A stretch of DNA of 64,000 nt from Conchocele bisecta (taxonomy: Eukaryota > Mollusca > Bivalvia > Lucinida > Thyasiridae): positions 29,670,956-29,734,955 of the forward strand of contig CM055269.1 in NCBI GenBank assembly GCA_029237695.1. Reading direction: 5' to 3'. How positions within the stretch are numbered: the first letter of the stretch is position 1; each line of letters begins with the position of its first letter. The translations under genes were made by a program, and so were the position numbers. Shown one piece after another: positions 1 to 11,093 of this stretch. A model generated the notes under the pieces. That model did not search any database. It saw only the letters and a program-made list of their open reading frames with translations, and was not told where the DNA came from.

Positions 1-259
1 ACTTTGAGGGAGTAATCATTTATTTTTCCTGAAATGCATTATTTCATATAGAACTAACAAATGCATATATTTCATGATTAAAAGTATGCAGAATTATTAT
101 ACTGAATTTATTACATTATCACAGCCAAATTGGCTGTGATAATGTAATAAATTCAGTATAATAAAAATTAATAAATTTAAAAAAAAAATGAAAATTTCTC
201 CCTCAAAGTATACTTTGCTACTAAAGTATACTTTGCAATGTTGATGAAATAGGCTACAG
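1..259 (-). mobile_element. Hairpin MITE, family A, copy 1 (cut by window start)
   Basis: This is one of three copies of a 309-bp non-autonomous element whose ends are inverted repeats beginning CTGTAGCCTATTTCATCAAC. The centre is a long palindrome around CACAGCCAAATTGGCTGTG (about 88-165). The left end lies outside the window. The other copies, at 40134-40442 and 57815-58123, are complete and in the opposite orientation. No coding capacity is visible. Confidence 0.85.
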
Positions 260-576
260 ATGTGTAAATGGAGCGGGTGCTATGCTGGTCAAAATCTCAT
301 AAGGTAACTCTTGTGGGTGGGCCATTGTCCAATTACACGCCAAATTAGGGGCCAGTAGCGGGAACATTAGTTGCTCCAATTGCCAGATTTCGGACGGACG
401 CACGGACACCCGGACGTCATTGTGATCACTATGTCTCGCTTTTCGCAAGCGGGCTCAACAAAAATGGTTCTACACAGCAATTTCATGGACAAATTGAGAT
501 GTTTACTCTGGATCGCCAATTCTTCTTACATTGCCCGGTGTCAGTAGTTTCCTTCCTGGTGATCTATATATAATTT
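260..576. other. Unassigned sequence
   Basis: No gene, RNA or repeat boundary recognised. The short reading frames have no family resemblance. Confidence 0.5.
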
Positions 577-910
577 CGAGAGCGTTTCAGACCGTAATAT
601 ATTCGTTATTTATGTTTGATTGTTTTGTCCCAAGTTTAAACTTAATGATATATTAACAGTGAGCATGCACAAGGTTCATATATCATATGTGATAAAGAAC
701 TTCCACGTATATGTTGATCACGCGTAATAAAAAATAGCAAGGTTGTCCCGAGACGGTTTGGTTCGAGCTTGCTAGCGTTCGAATCATTAAAATACTATAA
801 ATTACTGATTGAGGCCTCGGTAGGTCGTAATGAAATTGAAAATGAAAAAGAAGCAAACAAGTACCACTTATATTTTCAATGCATTTTAAATCTTAATTAC
901 ATTCTTGTAA
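577..910 (+). repeat. Dispersed repeat, inverted partner at 37440-37750
   Basis: Reads closely like the reverse complement of 37440-37750, including a shared stretch around AAAAATAGCAAGGTTGTCCC. The two copies differ by small indels. Nothing in either looks coding. Class unknown. Confidence 0.7.
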
Positions 911-1117
911 TGTTATTAAATGTAGTGTATACAATTTATATATAGAACTTTAATTATTTTATTTTAAAGTAGAATAATAAATGAATTAATGTAGTTTTAA
1001 ACCGAATATAGCACTCATCAAATTGAAGAGTTGCCCGTGCAATCATTCGTATTATAAGAACACACATCAAAATCAGCAGAAACAACAAGAATGTAAACGC
1101 ATTCGGACATCTGCGTA

Positions 1118-1175
1118 ATTATATTACATTTTCTGTAAATATATTTCAATATATTTACAGAAAATGTAATATAAT
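1118..1175. repeat. Near-perfect 58-bp hairpin
   Basis: Two 27-bp arms around a 4-base loop; the arms contain ACATTTTCTGTAAATATAT and its complement. It lies at the left edge of the dispersed repeat, and the 32.2-32.7 kb paralogue lacks it. It may be a tiny insertion or a foldback created locally. Confidence 0.7.
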
Positions 1176-1577
1176 TGTTTTCCGTAAATGATGTCAGAAG
1201 TTGACAAAATTTAATTTTACTTTAATAATGAAAAATATTGTAGATCTAGATCTAAATTTTCTCAATGTATTTAATGAAATTACACAGATGTCCGAAAGTA
1301 CAAAATCCCATGGTGTTTCTCATTTGACGATGCGATCTCTATACAAAAGTCTATATAAAGTTACGCGCGAGCCATCTTGGGCCTCAAAACTGTGACTCGA
1401 TAATTATAAATCACATGCTAGTCACGTGTGATCCATCTCCCGCCATATTGAAGACGCTCCGTTTACTTTCTGCTTCGTGTGGGAGTGACCTTAGAATTTT
1501 GCTTATCAACACTTTATTATGTGAGTTTGTGATAATATTTTCGTGTCATATTGGAGTATAGTCTATCAATAACAATA
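1160..1577 (+). repeat. Dispersed repeat R, left part (interrupted copy)
   Basis: Matches the reverse complement of about 32330-32750, including the stretch CAGATGTCCGAAAGTACAAA. R continues after two insertions at 2673-2745 and 4919-4975. The intact copy at 32190-32750 gives the pre-insertion order. No coding content recognised. Confidence 0.75.
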
Positions 1578-2672
1578 CACTGCAGCTCCATTATAACGCG
1601 GTGGTCGGGTTCAAAGATTTCAAACCGCGATCGAATCCAACCGCGTTATAAAATTTCGGGACATGCACAGGTACTGAACGGGTTACTGGTATCATCCGCA
1701 TTTCGGTTACCAACTATTGCGGGAATTCCATTAGCAACGGACCCATATAAAATCATGTCATTTGAACACAAGTTAAAGTAATTATTAATAATGCCTATGA
1801 CATACAAACTTGTATTAATGTATTAAACATACGAGTTATTTATAAAATCATGCTTAGGCTATTACGTTGTATAGTGCTCGCGATAGACAGACGCTTATTA
1901 CAATGTATACAACTCGCGATCAACAGGCGCTTAAAAGGATTAATTGATAATAAATAATGCCTATGGTCACGTGTCCTGCCTATTAATGCGGACGATTAGC
2001 TGTTGATACGTGCATAATCTCAGGATGTGGGGTCACGTGATCTATTGTTTATGCTGCAACAGGCATATTGATGAATGAAATTTACGATTTAAGCGAGATT
2101 GCCGTGGGCTGCAGTGTAAACAATAGACCACGTGATCCCATACCCAGATAATGCTGAAACACCAGTCTATTTATAGAACGCTAAATATTACACCTGGGAG
2201 TAAAGAAAAAGAAAGGCGATCGAACACGCAACCATTTATTAGCGACAATTATGTGTTAACACAGATACATTGACATTACTTGGTGAGAAAAAGCGGTACA
2301 TTTACGTGACTGGAGAAATTGTGCTCATGGGATTTGTGACCAGTGTAGCTTCTGATCAGGCGTTACATTGGTCGGCATGCTCCTTTGATACGACCATTAC
2401 TTCGCGAATACATATCAAATGGGATTAAGGTAATTGAATTGATTAATAAATATGCCTATTAACATGGTTACCTGATTAAAGGTATTACATTTGGTAACAT
2501 ACTAATAATAATCCTTTCATGGACTTTGAACTTCGTTGTTTGAATAAACTTACAGAAATCACAAATCAACTACGACGTCCGACGATTTATTTGATTTTTT
2601 TTTCTTGAATTTAAAAAAAAAATTGGGATTCACGAGAGACCCGTGTTATAATGGAGATCTGGAGCTGCAGTG
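1578..2672. mobile_element. Tigger/pogo-like non-autonomous transposon, copy 1
   Basis: A 1,095-bp element with inverted ends CACTGCAGCTCCATTATAAC, flanked by TA on both sides. A second copy is at 36008-37057. The TA target site and CA-initial ends suggest the Tc1/mariner/pogo superfamily. There is no transposase. The paralogue at about 32.3 kb has the unoccupied site, which confirms both boundaries. Confidence 0.8.
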
Positions 2673-2745
2673 TATAGCGAAGTATGAATGTCAACGCCCA
2701 GCAGGTTTTTTCTATATTTTAATGCGCGAATTGTAAATGCTATTA
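2673..2745 (+). repeat. Dispersed repeat R, middle part
   Basis: Short stretch of R between two transposon insertions. It matches the reverse complement of about 32245-32320 and ends in the TA target of the next element. Confidence 0.7.
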
Positions 2746-4918
2746 CCGTATTTACCCTATGTATTGGGACACCCTTTATATTGGGACACCCCCGTTTTGG
2801 GGAGAAATAATTATTTGTTAGGTTTAACAAGTTTTGGGACACATCACAATTTTTAAAAAAAATCAATAATTTCTGCACCTTAAGTATTGGGACATCTCTC
2901 TTTTTTTTTAAATACTTTTAAACACAGTCAGGGATTCCGCTGGGGAAAAAAATCGCCACTCCAATTTTTTTAATTTTTTTTCACCGGCTACTGGTCATGC
3001 CGACTATTGGCACGTCTCGCTATAAACAGAGGCCGTCGCAGATTAACTAATATAACACAGTGCTGACGGTAAATCTGAGCTCTGTTGATTAAATAGATTA
3101 CTAATAAACCGTATACATCGACAATGCCGCCTGTCAATGCCGCAATGTGATTTATTTGCGAAAATTATTTCGATTCACACGGAAATACTCCTGATACATC
3201 GCCCCACCCTCTCATCAATATTCACGAGGTAAGTTTAAAGTACGGACGTGTATCCGGTCACGGCATGCTCTCCATGCTATTATATCCAGACACTACCGAG
3301 GGATGGCATTTCGATCGGGACAACTGGGTGGAAAGTATAGTACAGTGCGACCCCGTTAGTACACGGAAGTCCGGCGACATACAACCTTCCGTGTTGCTTA
3401 TCCGAACCGTGCTATATCCGTTCTCGCCCAAGACGCATCATAATGTCAACAAAAAATACATGTACACTGTACACTGTGACTGCGAATGAACGACGTCGCC
3501 AATGCCTATAATATGCCATAAGTTTTCACTGTTATCTTCACATGTAATAAATATATTGAATCCAAGAATTGTTAACGTCATGTTTTATTTATTCATCATG
3601 TTCATGTAGAATGTAGATCTACGCAGGTCCGTGCAATCCATTATTGTAAACGCGTGTAGAAAAAAAGTGTAGTAAATACATTCGATGACGCAATGACCCA
3701 ATGACCGATATCTTGTTCCATCAGCTGCAAAGTCACGTGACAAGCTCGTGCGTTGCAAACTGTGTTTACTCATATGGTGAGCACAGGTGGAAGACTCGGA
3801 CCTATGACACCAAAATAAATGCCTATTAAAAAAATCCCATTATCCCACCCACCTGGTATCGTACTGTACATGACGTTAATAATAGAACAAGATCAAGTGG
3901 GTGGGGTAATGGATATTTTTGTAATGGTCATTTTCTTTGTGTCACACATCCGACTATTCCACCTGTGGGTTTGAGTACGCACAGAGTTTTAACCCTTTCA
4001 ACACCACAGACCTGTATAGACATGTTTTGCTCGACGTGTTATAATTTTGCGCCAGTTCATGAGGTAATCAGGCTTATCACGTGAGATTTTCGAAGAAGAT
4101 GAATCTGATAATAGTGTACATTTTCTGTAAAGGATATCGAATGGTGACGAATATTAAATTAGTAATTATTACGCATTTGCTCTGAAAATGTTATCAACTT
4201 TCCGATGTATATTTGCAGAAAAAAGTCAAATCATTCTCGGCGAAAATCTCGGTTATATAATAAAGTTGATTATCTCATGCACTGGCTCAATTATGACATA
4301 GCGAAACAAGGCCAGTTGTCATGTACACATTTGTGTACATGCGACGGGGGCGTGGGCAGTGCTGTAACAATTTAGTTAATCTGGGTTGAGTTAATCTGCG
4401 CCACTGATACGCGATCTCCGATTGGTCAGCCTTTTACACCTAATTAATATTCCACCAATGGTGAGCGCGAACGCATGCCGGAAAAATTAAATCGAGCACA
4501 TAACAATTAGCACTGCTTTGTTACTGGGACCAATAATTGATGTTATTCCCAGTTTGCTCGGATTAATTTACGAAATGTGCAAACGTGATCAGCTGCACAT
4601 TCACATCGGTGAGAAAAAAGGAGGCTATGCGTCCATAAAAAAATCGTCCATTTTGTGTCTAATTTGGCAAAGAATCGCAAATTTAACACGATTTCTGACA
4701 ATAGTCGTGTTACAAATTTAACACGATTTTGATATACAAATAGGCAAACAATTCGGGAGCCAAGGCACAACCGTGTACTAACCGAAATTTTGAGGATACA
4801 AACTTTCAATATTAATAATTGGGACACCAACAAAAATTATTAATTTATTTTATATTATGTATTGGGACACGTAGAATTTTATTTATTTTTACTGTCCCAA
4901 TACATAGGGTAAATACGG
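2746..4918. mobile_element. TA-flanked transposon with 26-bp inverted ends, non-autonomous
   Basis: A 2,173-bp element whose ends are inverted copies starting CCGTATTTACCCTATGTATT, flanked by TA (2744-2745 and 4919-4920). The motif TTGGGACA recurs inside both ends. No transposase is recognisable; the reading frame at 3265-3489 matches nothing I know. A TTAACCCTTTCAACACC motif at about 3991 resembles the start of a TTAA MITE inside it. The empty site is visible in the 32-kb paralogue. Confidence 0.8.
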
Positions 4919-4980
4919 TACACACATTTTTACTATATGCAGGTGTAGCGAATAGGACAACCTGTTGCCTATAAAGCGGA
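4919..4980 (+). repeat. Dispersed repeat R, right part
   Basis: Continues R after the second insertion and contains AATAGGACAACCTGTTGCCT, also found inverted at about 32200-32220. Confidence 0.75.
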
Positions 4981-6488
4981 TTACGGGCAGTTAGGTCGCT
5001 TGTTGATTCTAGCTTAAATTTACTTTTATCAGGTCATACATATACATATGTAAATTTATGTCATAATTACTTGAATATGTTATTTTCATTTCTACACACT
5101 TCCTTAATCTGAAGAGGGTCTGTTCGCAAATGATGCATAAAATGTGATATATGTTGATTTCTAGGTGAATCTAAACTTCCCCATATTTAAATTTGATTCA
5201 TCTAGGCAGCAACACTTCTTTATTGTAGGAGTGATCAAGGAATGTCACTCAAGTGTGCAAAAAGTTATAGGGCACGAACCTGATGAGAAGTTTCAAGATC
5301 AATTAGGCGACTTAGGTGGGTTATTTGTAGGGACTCTAAGACTTGCATAAACAACAATTTTGGTGAATTCCTTATGTGCACTCATAGTCAAGTGTTTGAA
5401 ATTTATGTTGATGTATATATTTTCAGGAATTAATCAGAATATAACACACAATATGAATTTATGTGCTTAGGGGCACGGATCCATGAGAATAGGGACTATA
5501 TGCTAATTTCAGTTAAAAAATATAGAATACCTTTCACGATTAACTGCTAAAGTGCGAATCAGATCTGATTCGCTATTCTACAGAGGAATCCTGGGAGTGG
5601 AATCGTAACTCGAGTTGGACGGTACGGAAGTAGATTGCAAGAGTTACCTTCGCAACTAGAAAGTGGGTACACAGGTAAACGGCCAAGAATAAATTTACGT
5701 ACAGTACTCTTTGGTTAATAGGACATTGCGTAGTTTATACTTTTTGGTACACCTTTGATTATATTTTAAATAGCTTTGAAAACAATTATGTCGTAGATCC
5801 CTCAATTTCTGCAATGAGGGGTCGTCAAAAGACTTGGGTCACCGAAGCTATTCAAAAACACGGATGTTTGTACAATTGTATTAGTGTCAAAACACGGTTG
5901 GATTCTCTTGTAAGGTATATGATACCTCTGTCATATACATTTTCAACACACGTCGTGTTAAATACAATATATTTTGACTGAAGTCCTTTACTAGGTGTGA
6001 TATGTGGGTGGGGTAACAAATGTCAAATTTCATAGACAGGAAAATAGAAGATACATTGTGCAACGTTTTAAGCGATCAAGTGTACGGACAAAGGAAACTG
6101 TCAAATTCGAGAGTATGTCTCGCCTTTTGTTGACGAAAATCCTGCTTGCTGTTCGAAAACTGGCACAAAAATCGCGACAGACACCGGGTTCTGCAAGCCA
6201 ACATGGCTACTGTTGAAAACAAACTCTGCGCATGCCCAAGGACAACTGTCCTTGAAGTGTCAAGGATTATCACCCCTTATTATGGAATACCGGTACGACA
6301 TACGTATTGCAAACGTCACCGGGTCGGAGTGTTCAACAAAAAGGTTAATTGTGCGACCAATATTCGTTTTTTCATTCTATTTTATAAATAACAACAAATA
6401 CATGTGATAAATTGTTATGATACACATACCTTAAACTTGGGTTTACTCAACAGTTCTTCACATGGCTTTTACTTCTTCAACTTGTGTT
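4981..6488. other. Unassigned spacer left of the Polinton
   Basis: No recognisable gene. A 61-codon open stretch (5165-5350) is preceded by an AG and followed by GTGGGT, so it could be a stray exon, but it has no family resemblance. Overlapping frames at about 6004-6400 look equally unsupported. Confidence 0.4.
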
Positions 6489-6489
6489 T

Positions 6490-6494
6490 GCAGG
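6490..6494. repeat. Polinton target-site duplication, left
   Basis: GCAGG abuts the left inverted repeat and recurs directly after the right one (22617-22621). It can be read as the 6-bp TGCAGG (6489-6494 and 22616-22621) if the last T of the right end is given to the target. Polintons usually make 6-bp duplications. Confidence 0.8.
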
Positions 6495-6640
6495 AGTAGT
6501 ATAAAGGGAGTCAAAATGATACCACCTGAGGTGGTATAATTTTCAACCCCCTATAATACCCTACCACCCCCGAAAAATTCAAAAATTGGTTAATGAGAAA
6601 ATTGTATCCGACAGCAAATTTATGAATTTTGGAGAAAATA
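6495..6640 (+). repeat. Polinton left terminal inverted repeat
   Basis: Matches the reverse complement of 22471-22616 over 146 bp with only a few differences in the C-rich and A-rich runs near 6560-6590. It begins with AG, as Polinton ends typically do, and holds the palindrome ACCACCTGAGGTGGT (about 6521-6535). Confidence 0.95.
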
Positions 6641-6652
6641 ATTAATGCAATT

Positions 6653-6949
6653 TCAATGTGCCGCGAGTGATAGTTTATATTCCAACACCCCATTTTTCTC
6701 CTCCAATATAGCTAATTTATTTCGCAGATCAGCAACTAATTCTACCAGCTCTAGTCTACCCCGCTCACCTTTAGCCACAGGGCAGCGTAGTTGCTTATGT
6801 CTACAAAGAGTTTGGGCACTAACGAATTTACAAGGGCATCTGGGGCATTGAAATTGTGGGGGGACACAAGGAAACTTTCTACGTCTCGCTAGATGCCTTC
6901 GTAGATAGTCTTTACACGTAAACGTCTTACAACAATTCACACACTCCAT
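6653..6949 (-). CDS. Two-finger C2HC zinc-finger coiled-coil protein
   Basis: A 98-residue protein encoded just inside the left inverted repeat, reading outward. Two zinc-binding units are visible: C3-x2-C6-x12-H19-x8-C28 and C35-x2-C38-x12-H51-x4-C56. A leucine/glutamate-rich stretch (about 66-93) should form a coiled coil. Small proteins with one or two such fingers followed by a coiled coil are common in large DNA viruses and related elements, where a nucleic-acid-binding or regulatory role is assumed rather than shown. The frame is intact. Upstream lies a TA microsatellite (6950-6974), then a leader shared with the gene at the other end of the element. An ATG in that leader (6999) opens a short frame out of phase with this gene, so the microsatellite may have altered the original start. 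Confidence 0.75.
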   Translation of the reverse strand: MECVNCCKTFTCKDYLRRHLARRRKFPCVPPQFQCPRCPCKFVSAQTLCRHKQLRCPVAKGERGRLELVELVADLRNKLAILEEKNGVLEYKLSLAAH

Positions 6950-6973
6950 TATATATGTATATGTATATATATA

Positions 6974-7027
6974 TGTTCAATTGGACGTGAAAAAAACATG
7001 ATGTAAATTTATCACATCCAATTGAAC
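6974..7027 (-). promoter_or_regulatory. Shared leader/promoter module, left copy
   Basis: Contains ATTGGACGTGAAAAAAACAT and is nearly the same, in the same orientation, as 22380-22434. The ends GTTCAATTGGACGTG and CACATCCAATTGAAC pair as a 15-bp inverted repeat with one mismatch. It sits between the divergent zinc-finger (-) and polymerase (+) genes and probably serves as promoter and leader. In the right copy the same bases encode the first codons of the 137-residue protein. Confidence 0.6.
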
Positions 7028-7060
7028 AGTTAAATTTCATAGGTTATATATACAGAAAAT

Positions 7061-10000
7061 ATGATAACGCCATAAACTAGAGCAGAAATAGAAAGTTTGA
7101 GAAGAGAAGCCGAATGTCTAGGGATTACTTATAGTAAACAGTTGAGAGTTAGGGGGTTGACAAAGCTGATAAACTCCACAAAGAATGAGGCGTTTATGAA
7201 GTGGTTTACCCGCGCCCACAAACGAGGAGCCTTTAAAGACCTCTCACTAGCAGAGGAAGTTGGTAACAGAATTCAAAAAGAAAGTATTGCGGGGTTAAGG
7301 GCTAGTGTAATAAAACCTTCAAGCACCAATAATTTGTCCCAAATTAGAAACACAGGTCACCCAATACCAAATAATAAGAAAAGATCTATAGTTCGCGCGA
7401 TAGTGGAAAAAGGTGAAGAAATATTAGGGGCTCATGATGAAACATTGGAAAAGGTAGAAAATGGAAGACGAGTAGTTACATTATCCTTTCGTAAAAACAT
7501 TGACATTAACGAGTCTGAACGCATGTCCGATAAACTCGCTCCGTATCTAACAACCAATTTTTATTTAAGATATTCGTATTCTTACAAGCTAGAACATATG
7601 GAGGAAATTAAAAATGGAAAACCTATAACTATAATAATGCACAAAAATCTCGGTAGCGAACCACTATCATCAATGAAAACCGTTAAAAAGTGACTGTCAG
7701 ATAAGGAGCAAACACGAATAATGTCCGCTAAAATAGACAGACCAAATACAAAGTGGAAGTTTGTAAGATGGGTAGAGGTTTTTATAAAGCTAATACAGGG
7801 CAGTAGGGGAATAGATTTGGGACTACAATCCAAAGAAGCAGCAGGAGGAGAACTTCCAGAATGGTTGAAGAATAAAAAAGGTATGTATTCTTTAGATAAG
7901 TATAATGACGACCTTTGTCTGTTCAGGTGTCTAGCTATGCACCTTGATAAAAAGATCAGACCTGACAGATGTACAGGAAGGGCGAAAGAACTTAGTAAAC
8001 AATATACCGGTAGTAATGTGGTTTCACCAATTCCTTTTTCAGATCTGAAAAAGGTTGAAGAGTTTTTTAAAATTGGTATAGAAGTATATCAACCAACATA
8101 AGGTGGTGTTTGGTGGTTGAAAAAGGTACCAGCGCACTATAAGGCAATAGGTAATAAACCAATGACAATAGGACTGTTTAATAATCACGCATTTCTGATA
8201 AAAAACCTTAAAAATCTATCTAAAATTTACGCCTGCGATAATTGCAAACAGAAATTCACGAAAGCGAGTAATATGAAGAGACACGGACCAAAATGTATGA
8301 AAGGTGAGACAAAAGTAATATGTGATGGTAATTATTTAGAACGCCCGCGTTCGTCGTTTGAGAAAGCGTTTTACCCAAAAAGTTCTAACAGTTATGGGGC
8401 GATCGATTGGATGTACTCTGTGGAAAAGCAGGAGGGAATTCACATTCACCACGAACAGTGTGGACACGGGGGTGAAAGATGTATTTTAGGAGCTCCAGTA
8501 GATGGATACTGTCCAGAAACCAATACAGTATATCAATATCACGGCTGTTACTGGCACGGGTGCGAGGATTCATTGCAAAGCATAGAAAAGAAGAACGCGC
8601 ATCCACTATGAGAAGAGATAAATTTATTAGAAGCAAAGAATTCAACCTAGTAGTTATGTGGGAATGTGAATTCCAAAGAACGGGTAAAGATATAAAGATC
8701 GGTTGCGACACTACTCTTTATCCATATCAGATAGTATACGATTTTGAGCGTATCTCCAGCCAGGAATTTGAAACTATCGGTAATAGTTTAGAATACGAGG
8801 CCGAGCACGTTCCGGTAAGCGTTAGTATAGGAGATAATTTCTCAGGAACAGTAACTCATATTTGTGATAAAGATCCTGCAAAACTTATAGAAAAATTCGT
8901 AGAAGATTTGAAAGTCAGGGGAAAAGCTATAAGAGAAGAAGTATGGTTAAGATATGGGTTTAATACAGAACATTTACGTAAAAACCAAATCACCAAGATC
9001 GAACAGTGGATATATCAAGTACCGGTTATAGGTTTTAACAGCAGTAAGTACGATATAAACCTAATAAAGAAATATCTAGTAGGCGAACTGGCATCAACAA
9101 CAAAGAAAGTAATGGTCGGAAAACGTGCAAACGCAACAATATTTCTATTTACTCCAGAGTTTAGATTTCTTGATGTAATACTTTATCTAGGACCTGGTGT
9201 AAGTTACGATAGTTGGATAAAAGCCTACGACTGCAAAGGACAGAAATCTTTCTTTCCTTACGAGTGGTTCGATTCTCCAGACAAACTGGATTACCCAGGA
9301 CTGCCTGATATAGAGAATTGGTATTCCAAACTATCTGGGAAAAAATGTTAATAGATGAAACAGAATTAAGTAAATGTTGTAGAATTTTCGAAGAAAATAA
9401 TATGAAAACTTTCAGAGAGTGGTTGAAATATTACAACGATTTAGATGTAGCACCGTTCCTAGAAGCGGTGGGAAAAATGTGTGAATTTTATAAACACAGA
9501 GGTGTGGATATTTTCAAAGACGCGGTAACACTACCTGGAGTAGCTATACAATATTTATTGAGAGGAACCATTAAAGAACAAAAATCTTCAAAGACTATTA
9601 CACCGGAGGATGCTCTATATGCACCAAAAGAAGAAACATACGAAATGATGAAAGACGCTCTAGTTGGTGGTCCATCAATAATATTTACACGATATGCAGA
9701 AGTCGGTGTTTCAAAGATTAGAAATCCAATTCACGAATTGGGTAATTCTAAAGAATTAAAAACATGTCAGGCTGTTTTGGGGTACGATGCAAACGCGTTA
9801 TATTTATCTACGTTAAATAAAGAGATGCCGTGTGGGAGAGAAACTATACACCATATAGATACCCCACATAACCCTAAATTTATTAAAAAGTTTTGTAAAA
9901 GAGTTTTATCTGGAGACTGGTTTGGGTTTGCGGAGGTGGATATAGAAGTTCCACACAACTTAAAAGATAAGTTTTCTGAAATGTCCCCAATATTTATAAA

Positions 10001-11074
10001 CAGAGAAGTAGAGGTTGATGAAGTTCCCGCACACATGTTAAAATATTTAAAAGATAATGGCCGAACAAGAGGAGATGGAAAAAAATTGGTGGGATCTATG
10101 ACCGCCACTAAAGTACTGCTATACGCGCCACTGTTGAAATGGTATTTAAAACACGGCCTAGAAATAACGGGAGTTCATCGTGTTTTAGATTATATTAGTG
10201 GTAAACCCTTTGAATGGTTCGCGAAAGAAGTTACAGCCGCAAGACGAACGGGGGATGTAGAACCAAATAAGAAACCAGTAGCCGACATAATGAAATTATT
10301 AGGAAACTCGTGTTGTGGAAAAATGATAGAGGCAACGGAGAGACATTTAAATACGACATATACACAAGACGAAACCTGTGTTGACAAAGCATTCAGATCT
10401 GCATTCTTTGACGATTTGGAAGAGATAGGAGATGCGTACGAAATATCTTCCCGAAAACCCCGGTGTGCAGTAAAGAGACCCTTCCACTGCGGAATAGCGG
10501 TTTATCAACTAGCTAAATTGAGAATGTTGGAATTTCACTACGAATTTCTAGACAAATACGTAAAAAGAGAAGACTTTGAATTAATACAGATGGACACGGA
10601 TAGTATGTATATAGGAGTTAGTGGAAAAACAATATAGGAATTGATTAGACCTAACTTACTAGACGAGTTTGAAAAAGAAAAAAGAAATGGTTGGCTTGGG
10701 ATAAATGGAGCGAAAGAGAGCCAGGACTTTTCAAAATGGAATTCAGCGGAGATAGGGCGATAGCGTTATCTAGTAAGTGTTATTTCGTACAAAAATTTAA
10801 TTCCAATAATTTTGATAATTCTAAAGAATTAATTAATAAAAACTCTGCGAAAGGAATGTCCACGATAACTAACAATTTAAATTGGGATAAATATAAACGA
10901 GTACTAAGTGAAACTACAGAAAATGGAAAACACATTATAGATGTAGCACAAAATAGAGGATTTAAAATGAAAGACTGTGTTATGAAAACGTACTGTCAAC
11001 AAAAATTAGGACTCTCGGCGTACTACGATAAAAGACGCGTGTTACCAGACGGAATACATACAGAACCTCTTTAA
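7061..11074 (+). pseudogene. polB: Protein-primed family B DNA polymerase, broken
   Basis: This gene would replicate the element from a terminal protein at its ends. Visible parts in order: unknown N-terminal region; a C2HC finger (about 8230-8300); a cysteine/histidine-rich block with HGCYWHGC (about 8537-8562), the endonuclease-like region found in these polymerases; exonuclease motif I with DFE (8740-8748) and a GFNSSKYD motif II; polymerase motif A with YDANALY (9783-9803), motif B KLLGNSCCG (about 10293-10319) and motif C DTDS (10593-10604). Breaks: in-frame stops at 7073, 7691, 8099, 8609 and 10635; phase changes near 8640, in the A-run at 9340-9346 and in the A-rich run at 10668-10687. 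All catalytic motifs survive. Base composition is clearly more AT-rich than the genes that follow. Family assignment is certain; the N-terminal start at ATG 7061 is inferred. Confidence 0.93.
9726..9741. repeat. CCAAT-ATTGG palindrome box in polB
   Basis: CCAATTCACGAATTGG lies in frame in the polymerase gene just before motif A, adding a Pro-Ile-His-Glu-Leu peptide. The same 16-mer occurs at 13359-13374 and, inverted, at 13421-13436; both also encode PIHEL-like or unrelated linkers. Confidence 0.8.
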
Positions 11075-11093
11075 TTTTAAGAAAATTAACAAT
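11071..11093. terminator. Convergent 3' junction with AT palindrome
   Basis: The polymerase (+) and integrase (-) genes end about 11 bp apart. The gap is AATTTTAAGAAAATTAA, an imperfect palindrome whose close relatives recur at other gene ends in the element (about 14290, 14536, 14572, 21572). It may serve as a bidirectional 3' end signal; this is inferred from position only. Confidence 0.4.

Noticed and set aside
3265..3489. 74-codon frame within the TA-flanked element
   Set aside because: No transposase or other family resemblance.
5165..5350. Possible stray exon
   Set aside because: Splice-like edges only; no family match and no partner exons.
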